The translations under genes and the position numbers were made by a program. Below the pieces are notes generated by a model that worked only from the letters and a program-made list of their open reading frames with translations, made no database searches and was not told where the DNA came from. A stretch of 64,000 bases of DNA, from the NCBI GenBank assembly GCA_047967505.1, contig CM106539.1; one strand, written 5' to 3'. Shown here piece after piece: positions 55,479 to 64,000 of the stretch (position 1 is the first letter of the stretch; each line of letters starts with the position of its first letter). The stretch comes from Dipteris shenzhenensis (taxonomy: Eukaryota; Polypodiophyta; Polypodiopsida; Gleicheniales).

Positions 55479-58400
55479 ATGGCAGGGGTTGGTGAAGGCG
55501 CCCCTCCGGGCACAGAGATGACTGGCATTAGCTTCAGGGACCAGCTCTGGCTCAACTCTTTTCCTCTAGAACGAGCTCTGGTGTTTGACTACTTTGCGCT
55601 ATCCCCTTTCTATGACCGAACCTGCAATAACGAGCAGCTAAGAATGCGATCTATTCACCCTCTGGACACTTCGCATCTCTCGTAGGTGGCTTTCCTTTCT
55701 TTAATAGTTATAGTTTGCGACCAACTTGCATTAAATATATTCGAAGGTGTTTCTCGTCTAAATTCAGAATCGAAAATCTTTCCCGCTTAAGAGCTAATAG
55801 TCGAAGGTCAAAAAGGGTTTGTGAGATCCCAGATACGATACTTATTAATTTTGTTTCAGGAAAGATATGTATGTATGAATTTATTTATCTATCTGTTCGT
55901 ACATACATACATACATACATATGTGTGTTGTGTGTGCAATAATGTGCTACTTTTTAATGTTTTGGAGAAGTTTATAGGAGGAGGAATGTGAGTAGGTTGC
56001 TGCATTTGAGGAGCCCTGACCTCTGAATGCTGTTTGGCACACAGGAAAATGACAGGAATTGAATATATGCTCCATGAAGTTCAGGAACCTCATTTGTTTA
56101 TTTTCCGGAAGCAGAAACGGGATGGCCCAGAGAAAGCGACTCCCATTTCTGCATACTACATTTTAGATGGTTCCATCTACCAAGCCCCTAATTTACATAA
56201 CGTCATCGGGTCACGAGTGGTATTACATGATTCTTGTTGTTTATATTGAAGAACATGGTTTGTTTTTACACAGTATTTATCTTAGCTACAGTCCTTACTG
56301 TCAATTGCTGGTTACTTATTTCATGAATGGTACAGAAGCTGGGTGAAGTGCTGGCTTCATTTTTGCAAAGTACTTTTATAGGTGAAATAGAAGAGAAGAA
56401 GAAGATGGATCTGAAAGTTATACCCACTGGCGTATGAAAAGTGAAAGGATTCTCCAAGTGTGGTTGTTACATGCTAGGCAAATAGAATGAATTGCAGTAC
56501 AAGTGTCAGACAACAACGTCCCTTTATGCAGCTGCAAATGTGTGAGAGTAGTATCTGTTCTGGTCTGCCAGGTCATAGTCCTGCTCTGTTTGTCTGAAGC
56601 AGCCTCGTGGACTTTTTCACAAGGCCTGTTGGTTGAACAAGTTGGCTAGGGGCTCAGTCAATCAACAGGCTGGACAATGGGTTGGTTAGCCTGATTGGCC
56701 ACCTCGGATGATATTAACTCTGCTGATTTCTAGATTCATGTTTCATTTTGATATATACCGGTTCGCTGATTGGCTGGCCAGTCTAAAGATAGACTTCGAG
56801 TTTTGTAAAGGACTACATCGTCTCCCAATTTTTTTTACAGAGAAAATGAACTTCTATTAATGCTTAAAATCCAACCATACAAATTGGCAAAACCGGAAAG
56901 GTGCCAATCGTGGCCAAAAACAAGAACGGGCTGAAAGAAAACCCGCCTGTTGCCTGAGATCCCAGCTCACTGCCTAGGGATTCTCTGTAACAGGGGCTAA
57001 CCATCGTCTCCCAATTGGATGTGCAGCTCCATTGTATTTGAAGGTCTTTAGAGGATTGACTTACGAGACATTTGTGTCAGGGATTGTTAGGTTTTGAGAG
57101 CTAGAGCACCGTGTTCCTTAAGTTGAGTTGCTTGTTTGGCTCATAAGTAACATGAGGTGGCATTGCACACCACCTTATTGGTTGTTTTTGGATTTCGTTT
57201 ATGTAGTGGGCACACGCACTTAGGTCCTGCCTCTTGATATCCTGTTTTGAAACTGCTTGCCTCTTTAGGTTGGAGTTGCCTTCTTTTAAAGATGTCCAAG
57301 TTGTTCTAATATTCAATTTTGAGGGAGATGGATCCAACCGATTCTACTCCATGTTCTTATGATGCCTTGTAATATTCATTTGAATGGGGACAGCCTGATT
57401 TGAGTGAGCTTGATATAAAGCTATGGGTGCTCAAAAAACGAGTTCATGAAAGTTCCTTCAACTATGTCCTGATTTAGCTCCTCCTTCCCAATTGTCCTTT
57501 TTTCTTGTTGTCTAATATGTTATGGACTCTCTTTATTAAAAATCAAGCTCTTGTTTCTTAGACATCATTAATTCAATTCTCCCAATCTAATGTTGTAAGA
57601 GATCTCTAAAGGTGATAAAATGGTATGTATTTACAAGCATATGACACATTAAAATGATTTGAAAAAGTGTTTTTGGCTTTGCATTTTATCTTTGCTTTCA
57701 CGAGTTTAGCTTGATCTGTGGCTTGGCAGGTAAGGGCCCTTTATCACATCTCAAAAGCTTTTTCTGAGGCTGTAACAAAACTTGAGAAAATAGGATATGG
57801 TATGCTGCTCTCTCTTTGTGGAGAAATACCTTATTAACTGGTTCCTTAATTTATTTCATTGTTTGCATTCATTGGGGAGTGGAGTGGCCAATGTAAAATG
57901 AGAGTCATGAGCATGTGCACAATAGATCAATATAAATGCCATAGTATGTTGCAAAAGCTGTTGCCAAACACAACGAATGCATGTTTGATTGAATGCTGAA
58001 TGCAGAAATTGCATCATCATGAAGAGTTCATGCCAGATTGGCCATCCATTGTGAAGGAGCACCCTCGTGGAAGGATTTGTGGCTATGTTGATGCCTACAT
58101 GAGAGAAAGAAAGAAAGAAAGTCTATTAATGTCCACTGGAGACCAAAAGGTCTATGAGACAGCAAGAAACCCTCTATTACATCTGCCTTAGGGAGGGCAC
58201 ATGGCAGCTCCCAAGGAGTGCAAAGGCAAGCCCCATTATTTTAGAGTATCTACATAATAGTCTGAAAGAGTAAACAGCCATACATCAGCTTAAGACCGAG
58301 AGTCTTTTGGTTTTGACTTAAAACTCTTTGAGAGAGAGAAAGAAGAAAGAAAGAAAGAACTTATATTAACACCTTCAGAAGCCCTCACGGGACTATGAGA

Positions 58401-58948
58401 CAAAGTACACACCAAAAAAGTGTAGCTACTACATCTCTGAAACTCAGAGAATCGAGGAGTGCTCATGGCATCTCAGCTCGAGATTATTTAGTACACATCT
58501 AAGTTCTAGTCTTATATCAAAAGTGGCCTGCATTAAATGGTCTAAAGTTGAACGTTGAGAAAGGATGTAAAAACATTTAAAGAATGTGTTTGTGTTTTGA
58601 ATTTCCTTTTTAGGTATCTGGACTTGTTTCTCTTTGTTCACTCTAAACTTGAATATAGCACATCTCATTTGCCTCTATTCTTGAATATATTCAGCATCAT
58701 TTCAAAACGTATCCAAACTTGAGAAAGGAGTTTGAATTTAATCATGTAGAGGAGAGCTATGTGTTGCAGGCAAGGTTAAATGATGTAATTAACTGTGTTT
58801 ATGGTATTCATGAATTTCAGATAGTGAAGCAGAGGGAACAAAATCTGAAAGCAAGGGAGCACTTGATGAGGATAGAAGGGGAGATGATGTCTTTGATGTG
58901 AAAGAAGTTATGAGAGTTGATCAAATTCTTGCTGCTGTACAAAGGAAG
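55479..58948 (+). CDS. MED6: Mediator of RNA polymerase II transcription subunit 6, exons 1-4 (3' end not seen)
   Basis: Exons 55479-55681, 56045-56219, 57730-57799 and 58821-58948; donors GTAGGT, GTATTA, GTATGC and GTAAAT, acceptors ACAG, GCAG and TCAG. They join to 576 nt (192 codons) without stops. ATG 55479 sits in a strong context (GCCATGGCA). Diagnostic text: [94 protein letters not shown]. This is the plant MED6 pattern. MED6 is a head-module subunit of Mediator, which links activators to RNA polymerase II in the nucleus. Plant MED6 proteins are roughly 250 residues, so a Pro-rich last exon of about 60 residues is missing. I found no match for it before 64000. Either intron 4 exceeds 5 kb because of the insertions, or the gene has lost its end. 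Confidence 0.93.
55898..55921. repeat. (ATAC)n microsatellite in MED6 intron 1
   Basis: About six ATAC units between exons 1 and 2, followed by a short TGTG run. Confidence 0.9.
56831..57001 (-). mobile_element. Short 5'-truncated LINE insertion in MED6 intron 2
   Basis: A 171-bp insert is bounded by the 15-bp direct repeat CATCGTCTCCCAATT (56816-56830 and 57002-57016). On the minus strand it ends GCATTAATAGAAGTTCATTT followed by CTCTGT and an A-run. That resembles the 3' end of the LINE at 17100-17140 (GCATTAATAGATGG...GGAAAAAAAA). Target duplication plus A-tail indicates target-primed insertion. Confidence 0.85.
58095..58445. repeat. Two related GAAAG-rich, LINE-tail-like stretches in MED6 intron 3
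   Basis: AGAAAGAAAGAAAGTCTATTAATG (58105) and GAAAGAAAGAACTTATATTAAC (58345) are followed by similar text (CTATGAGACA...). They resemble inverted LINE 3' tails (TTAATAGA...TTTCTTTC). No target duplications were identified. Confidence 0.45.
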
Positions 58949-59169
58949 GTAAATACTGGTCCAGCTTCTAGTAAGAAGAGCTTATTTAGTGCTGATTTTG
59001 TAAGGGAAGTGATGGGTAACTTGCATTTTGTTGTTTTAAAAGATCTATGCAATGTGGAAAAATGTGTTTAAGAAGAAAAGGAACTTCTTGGATATTCTTT
59101 TTCCTGATAAGCTTAAAAGTTTCCTTTGTGGGTCATTCAATCTTACCAGCTCACCATTCTTTGAAGTAC

Positions 59170-59930
59170 ATTCAGAGAATAAGCTGGTTTTCAGCTCTAA
59201 GTTTTTTTAAATTTAAAAGAGCGCTTTTTTGAGCCCTTTCCTGACCTGAGACTCTAAAAGAGCAAAGCAATAGAAGCCTCCAGAGCATCCCTACTTTTGG
59301 CTCTGATAGCAGCGGCCTCCTTCTTAGCTTTAAGAAGAAATTCCTTAATGTCTTGAACTGCATTGTACAAACTATTTGCTTTAGAATCCCCATCCCTGAA
59401 AGCATTAATCGAGATGTTGGAGATCTACGATCTTCTTAAGCTTGAAGGATTTTGGGGTTAGCCTTGAACTAGGGCTCAGATCTCTTGCCTAAAATCAAAC
59501 TAACCAATAACTGGCTTGTGGTCGGACAAGAGAAGTAGCAAGCTCCCTACCTCTGATAACAATACCATTTTCCAACCATCTGTCCTGTTTGCATTCAACA
59601 TGTTGAAGTCCCTAATCAAAATTGGAATGTTTCCAAGAGCATACTAGAATCCCAGGTCTCTCTCCTATCCTTGCAAGACGTGGGAGCATAAACAGATACA
59701 ATGGCAAGCTTTAGATCCAGGTAGGTGAGTCCAGTGCAACCCACCTATTAGCTGTATCTATTATATAGCTGCTGTCACAAGAAGCAGAGGAGCTAAGTAT
59801 ACCAATTGCATTACCCCCATTATCTTCTATATGATTGGATGTCTTCTTTTGTCCAGTTTGTTGTGGAGGGTGATTCAAGTTACCTTAAACTCTTGGATTG
59901 CCAATTGATTGCTCGTCAGCCACCTGGAAA
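59170..59930 (-). pseudogene. LINE ORF2 endonuclease (EEP) fragment
   Basis: The minus strand, with frame changes, reads FMLPRLARIGERPG / SVYAPTSCKDRRETWDSSML, then RDFNMLNANRTDGW and LLLSDHKPVIG. These are blocks of the AP-endonuclease-like domain of plant L1 elements: the VYAP word, the GDFN equivalent (here RDFN), and the SDH with the catalytic Asp/His. Many stops. It lies after MED6 exon 4, antisense to the gene. Confidence 0.75.
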
Positions 59931-59934
59931 TCTC

Positions 59935-60785
59935 AAGTGACCTAAGACCCCTCTTTCATCCCTTTTTTTCAGCCCTCTCTTCCGTCCTCTTTCAGCCCGC
60001 ACTTTGAAGTTTCAACCCTCTCTTTCAGCCCTTCATCCCTCTTTCCAGTTTCAGCCCTCTTTCAAGTTCCTGGCTTCAAGAAGCCATATCCCCTTATCAA
60101 GTGAGATTGTGGTATGTATTATGCATTATGTTTTAAGTTACAGGGAGGCTGTAGCATCTAAATGTGTATTTTCTAAACCCCCTTGTGATGTGGCATTTCC
60201 CCATTTTAGCCCTTAGAGAAATCCCAAAGCGTTTCCATTTCCGTTTCCCATTTCCTTGTTTTCGTTTCCTCTAACTATGCCCAGGATAGCCTCTTGGATC
60301 ACCTGTGGATACATCTTGCTTTAGTTATTCCAAGCACTCTTTGTGAATCTGCCTACGAAAATGCTCTGTTTTGACTCACTGGACCAACATAAATGTCTGG
60401 GATTGCTTTTTCATTATCACTTTAAGTTGAGCCACGATAGGTCATGAGATTGCCTTGCATCCTTCTCAATAAGACCTATATTCTGCATCACATCGTGCAT
60501 GAAAATATGGAGCGTTAACCTATGAAGTTAGATGCAGCCCCCCAAACCTCGAGAGTATCCAAGAGATGGACAATGCTAGATCCCTATGCTAGCATTGTCT
60601 TTCTTGTCCCAGCTTGTTATAGATGGGGACACGAGGTTGTGATATGCACGTCACACAATGGTTCACATGTATGGGTGACAGATGGTTAGGTTGACCCTTA
60701 TCAAATATCCTAGCCCCCTTCTTATGCACATGAGAGAGAGAAAGATCACAATGTGACATGGTGGGATTCCACACAGAGTGTCATC
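59935..60785. other. No gene recognised (3' of MED6 exon 4)
   Basis: Contains a TTTCAGCCCTCTCTTCCGTC-type repeat at 59965-60065. I looked here for a Pro-rich terminal MED6 exon and found none. Confidence 0.45.
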
Positions 60786-61000
60786 ACCTCTTTTCTTTTT
60801 TCTTTTTCAAAGAAAAGACTTCTATTAAGTATGAAAAAAAGTGCCAAGAGCAAAGCTCAAGGGAAAAGTACATCATTTGAGGCATGAGAAGACAAATACC
60901 CTAATGGGGCAAAATTATACTACTGTAAGAGAGCTAGAGAAAATCTAGGGTTGAGGCCGAAAATGCTCGACGCTGTGGGGGGGACTTCAAGAAGAACAGG
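60786..61000 (-). mobile_element. LINE 3' end fragment, antisense
   Basis: The minus strand ends TACTTAATAGAAGTCTTTTC with TTTGAAAAAGAAAAAAG, like the tails at 17130 and 56831. The right-hand limit is not defined and no target duplication was found. Confidence 0.5.
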
Positions 61001-61118
61001 GAGCCGCTTCACTCCCTGAAGAAAATAATCCTCCTGGTAAAGGCTGCCCGTGAAGACCTTGCATGCTTCCTTAAATGGCCACCGAGGGGTGTATTTGTCA
61101 TGTGCACGGATTGGTATC

Positions 61119-61618
61119 TGATGTGTACTAGGTACACAAGACTAGCTCAGGTTAGCCTGGGGAGGCTTAGAGCTAGGCAGGCTTGATTCTCGGGTTGAGT
61201 GGCAAGGGTACGGACTATTTATGGGTCTTCGCTATTTTTGGCGCTCGGGGCCCGAGTCTATAAAAGGGGCCCAGGGGGTTCAGTTCTCAGTGTGCAGTTG
61301 GGAGCAAGTCTCGTTCCCAGGTGCCAGGTCTGATCCTGGATTGAGTCGCGGACGCGCGCCTGCATCTTAGCGTAGCCCAAGGCCCAGTGGCAGATCCAGG
61401 GCTTCACAGCGCCACCTGGTGGTATGGGACACCAGGCTGGTTTGGATTTGATTGGGAGTTCGTGCCAGTAGCTCAGCTCGTGGCTCGGAGGGGACATCTT
61501 CTGATTCGGGATCACATCCCGTAGATGTCATGGTTGGGTGGTGAGCAGCCTGCTCAGATCTGATGTTGTGTGTGGTTGTTTTGCAGATCAGGGGTTTCAG
61601 GAGTGCTGGGACGTGTCA
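61119..61618 (+). repeat. gypsy 5' LTR (limits inferred)
   Basis: The right end ACGTGTCA precedes the primer-binding site by two bases. The left end is placed at TGATGTGTAC because it mirrors the right end (TGACACGT inverted). A TATA box (TCTATAAAAGGGG, 61257-61269) lies inside. The second LTR is outside the window, so the limits cannot be confirmed here. Confidence 0.65.
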
Positions 61619-61620
61619 GT

Positions 61621-61632
61621 TGGTATCAGAGC
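61621..61632 (+). promoter_or_regulatory. gypsy primer-binding site (initiator Met tRNA)
   Basis: TGGTATCAGAGC, the same 12 bases used by the copia element at 42748. Confidence 0.93.
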
Positions 61633-62129
61633 CAACTCCTGAGGTAGGAACTTCTGATGCGGGAATTTTTGACGGATTTTTCCTCCAGGTATGCCCTGAA
61701 TTTCGAAATCTGTTGCTGCGTTTTCTGCTGGGTACCTGGGTTAGCAGGGGTGGACAGATGTGAGGGAAAAGGTAGAAGAAAGGAGGGAGAGATTTCGAGA
61801 TTCCTGAAGGAGCTTGTGAGAGAAGGCTGTAGGAAGCCGGAGAGAGAGCAGAGAAGTAGGAGAGAGAGGCGAAAAGGCTGCGAGGGAGGCGTAGAGGTGA
61901 CGCCTAGGCTGTACGGAATCAGGCGGGTGCAGGAAGAGGCGCTGTAGGGCAGCGAACAGGCTGTGAGCAGCCTGCGTAGAGGGTGCTTTTTTCGAAAAAG
62001 CACCCCCTCCAAAGCTGGGGGAGCTTGGCCTTTTTTGGAAGCAAGGCTTCCAAATAAGGCTGCCCTGCTCCCTATATAGAAGGGGCAGGGTACCAGCCTA
62101 CCCACAGCCTCGCCTAGTGCCTTGTAGCT

Positions 62130-62430
62130 GCCCCTCGAGTCGCGTGCCTGCCTGCACCAGCCTGCTTCAGCCTGTCCGTACCTGCGCCAGCCCTGCAACA
62201 GCACCGTACAGCTGCGCCAGCCTGCGTCAGCCATCGCCATCCGTACGGATCTGCATCAGTACCGTACGGATCTGCATCAGCACCGTACAGCTGCGAACCC
62301 TGCCTGTGTCAGCACCTCCTGCATCGCACCTGTACCTGCAGATTGTACGGATGCCGTATAGCCACGTCAGCAACTGTACGGCCTGCGTCAGCAGATCGTA
62401 CAGCCACGTCAGCAGCTCGTTCGGCGCAGG
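62130..62430 (+). repeat. Degenerate short tandem repeats in the gypsy leader
   Basis: CCGTACGGATCTGCATCAG occurs twice at 62240-62280. Related words (CCGTACAGCTGCG, CCTGCGTCAGC, GTACGGCCTGCGTCAGCA, GTACAGCCACGTCAGCA) fill the rest. The tract ends about 180 bp before the gag ATG. Confidence 0.75.
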
Positions 62431-62612
62431 ATTTCGCACGTGCATCCGGTAGCGGGTTCAGCGAAATTTGGGGATTCGTGGGCTTTCGGTTCGCGTTCCA
62501 ACATCTCTTTCCGTCGGCATCTCTTGGGACGGTTTTCCTCTGCTCCATTCTCCTTTGCGCTTCGTTTCAGTCAGTTATCTCTCTCAGTTTATATTCAGTT
62601 CAGATTTCAGTT

Positions 62613-64000
62613 ATGTCTGATGCTGCAAATCCCAAGTTCACCATGGGAGAGCAGGATTTGGATTATACTCCTGTGGGAGAGGAGGATCAGGGCCTTCAGT
62701 GAATTTACGACTGCTCTAGATGGAAAATTCGAGCAGGTCAATGCTAATCAAACGGGGTTGACACAGCAACTCCAGGGGATTCAAGCTACTCTCACCCTTC
62801 TGGCTAGCACTGTGCAGGCACTCACACATGTGGATGCTATGGCTTCAGTGCTAGGCCCGAATATAACTCCAGACCCTTTTCCGGGCGACCAAAAGTCTAG
62901 AATGAAAGAAGTAGTTGACACTTGGTTACACAAGTGGCAGGTACACTTTCAGTTCCACCCATACCCAGATGAGAAGAAGATCCAGCTTGCAGCGGGGTTC
63001 ATGTCAGGTAAAGCATTGCTATGGTGGAAGGAACTCCAGCCTAAGCCCGATACATGGACAGATTTTGAAGGGGTCTTCAGGAAGGAGTTCCTGAAGAAGG
63101 AGGATGATTACGATATCGTTGGCAAGCTCAAAGCCCTCGATATGTCAAAATTAAACTTGACCTTTGAAGTTTATCTTCAAATATTTCGGGATCTGCAAAC
63201 CAGGGCCACTAAGATGGATCCAGTGACCTTGTTAGGTTTCTTCGTGGATGGTTTGCCAGACTCCTACAAGTTGCAGATAAAGAACAACAAATGCACAACG
63301 TTGTAGGAGGCCATGACTTATGCGCGCATATACGATGATACCATGGCCGGTACCAAAGCAACCACAGTTACCGACACGAGTGGAAAGAACAAACGCAAGT
63401 TCTTTCAGCATACGACTGGTATTGGGGAGACGAAGTCTACGGACAACGCCTCCAAGAAAAACTTGACTCCAGCAAAGAATGGTAAAGCCCGTTTCCTTCG
63501 CACTCTGAGGCTCAAGAAAGGACGATGCTTCTATTGCGAGGAGTGGGGCCACACAAAGAATGAGTGTCCCAAGCGTAAGAACCAAAAGTTGGTGCTTGGA
63601 CCGAAGCTCCAGGCGGGTCCACGTACCGCAGCCAAGGGAGCGAACCAAGTCACGATGACAGGTATTTCAGTAAATGTCATTACCTGCCCACTCTCTTGTA
63701 ATTGTACTTTCAATACTTCGTTGTTTGGTTCCCATGATCTTTTCCGAGTTTATGGAGAAGTTAGGGACCAACAGGTTCACATTCTCTTTGATCCGGGCAG
63801 CTCTCACAATTTTGTTAATTACAAATTTGTGCAGAAGATGGGGCTGTCCACAGTACCTAGCGACCACACCTATGAGGTGCAGCTTCCAGCTGGGAAGCAG
63901 TTTTGGGATTGCAAGGTTGAAGCGCTTCCTATCCGGATTCAGGCCTACACGGGAGCTCTTACATGTTATGTTATGCATCTGGAGCATGTAGACTTGTTGA
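62613..64000 (+). pseudogene. gypsy gag and start of protease, frame damaged
   Basis: ATG 62613 opens MSDAANPKFTMGEQDLDYTP. A frameshift near 62690-62702 moves the frame to FTTALDGKFEQVNANQTGLT. The gag core is FPGDQKSRMKEVVDTWLHKW, FMSGKALLWWKELQPKPDTW, FLKKEDDYDIVGKLKALDM. A TAG at 63304 interrupts it, after which the same frame continues to a CCHC knuckle (CFYCEEWGHTKNEC, 63526-63566) and a protease active site ILFDPGSSHNF (Asp codon 63790). Plant gypsy proteases usually read DSG or DTG; Pro in the middle is unusual and probably inactivating. The ORF is still open at 64000. Confidence 0.88.

Larger units (their letters stand above)
61119..64000 (+). mobile_element. Ty3/gypsy retrotransposon, 5' part, runs off the window
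   Basis: A probable 5' LTR (61119-61618), the initiator-Met primer-binding site at 61621, a leader of about 1 kb, then gag and protease. The gag-protease order with a CCHC knuckle and a DxG protease is compatible with gypsy; the order of integrase and RT, which would settle it, lies beyond 64000. The gag core (FMSGKALLWWKELQPKPDTW) is gypsy-type. It is downstream of MED6 exon 4 in the same orientation. Confidence 0.85.

Noticed and set aside
57101-57337. Minus-strand 78-codon frame in MED6 intron 2
   Set aside because: Lies wholly in an intron, with no conserved motif and no splice signals supporting a nested gene.
58949-59030. Read-through of MED6 exon 4 as the natural C-terminus
   Set aside because: The frame stays open briefly (VNTGPASSKKSLFSADFV), but exon 4 ends at a good donor (AAG|GTAAAT) exactly where plant MED6 proteins continue with a Pro-rich segment that this text does not match.

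Overview
The window is nuclear DNA of a land plant. Evidence: spliced genes with GT-AG introns, a Mediator subunit 6 (MED6) gene whose protein resembles plant MED6, a plant-specific small conserved protein, a CACTA transposon, Ty1/copia and Ty3/gypsy retrotransposons primed by plant-type initiator-Met tRNA sites, L1-type LINEs and a probable tRNA-derived SINE. Host genes take up only a few kilobases of the 64 kb, so the genome is large and repeat-rich. I cannot name the species from sequence alone; a fern, lycophyte or gymnosperm would fit, but that is inference.

Layout. 1-2300: AT-rich low-complexity DNA with two tandem duplications. 2310-3218 (minus): a four-exon gene for a 152-residue conserved plant protein, reconstructed from splice sites. 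3.3-6.6 kb: unrecognised DNA with a 45-bp minisatellite. 6.6-12.4 kb: a decayed minus-strand LTR-type element. 12.4-17.1 kb: an L1-type LINE inserted into that older element with a 13-bp target duplication; its 3' tail and flank were then duplicated in tandem (17.06-17.76 kb). 18517-18765 (minus): an intact small gene for a secreted Cys/His-rich protein, with a TATA box and repeated promoter words. 19823-26761: a complete CACTA transposon with a GGT target duplication, palindromic subterminal repeats, a TNP2-type transposase on the minus strand and a second divergent gene on the plus strand. 29.1-38.3 kb: a nested mosaic of gypsy-like pieces between two related LTRs, including a plus-strand gag-protease-RT, a minus-strand RNase H unit and a SINE. 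38.8-39.2 kb: decayed gypsy RT. 42396-47920: a nearly intact copia element (352-bp LTRs, GTTAG target duplication, three coding lesions). 48.05-48.9 kb: decayed copia integrase. 49.2-52.8 kb: a second LINE of the first LINE's family, minus strand. 54.5-55.1 kb: a LINE 3' fragment. 55479-58948 (plus): MED6 exons 1-4. 61119-64000: the 5' part of a gypsy element that runs off the window.

Apart from MED6, the small conserved protein gene and the Cys-rich secreted protein gene, nearly all coding signal is transposon-derived and mostly broken. The last MED6 exon is not visible. Its fourth intron, if the gene is intact, already contains LINE pieces and the gypsy element. The three host genes do not form a pathway; they are islands between layers of insertions.
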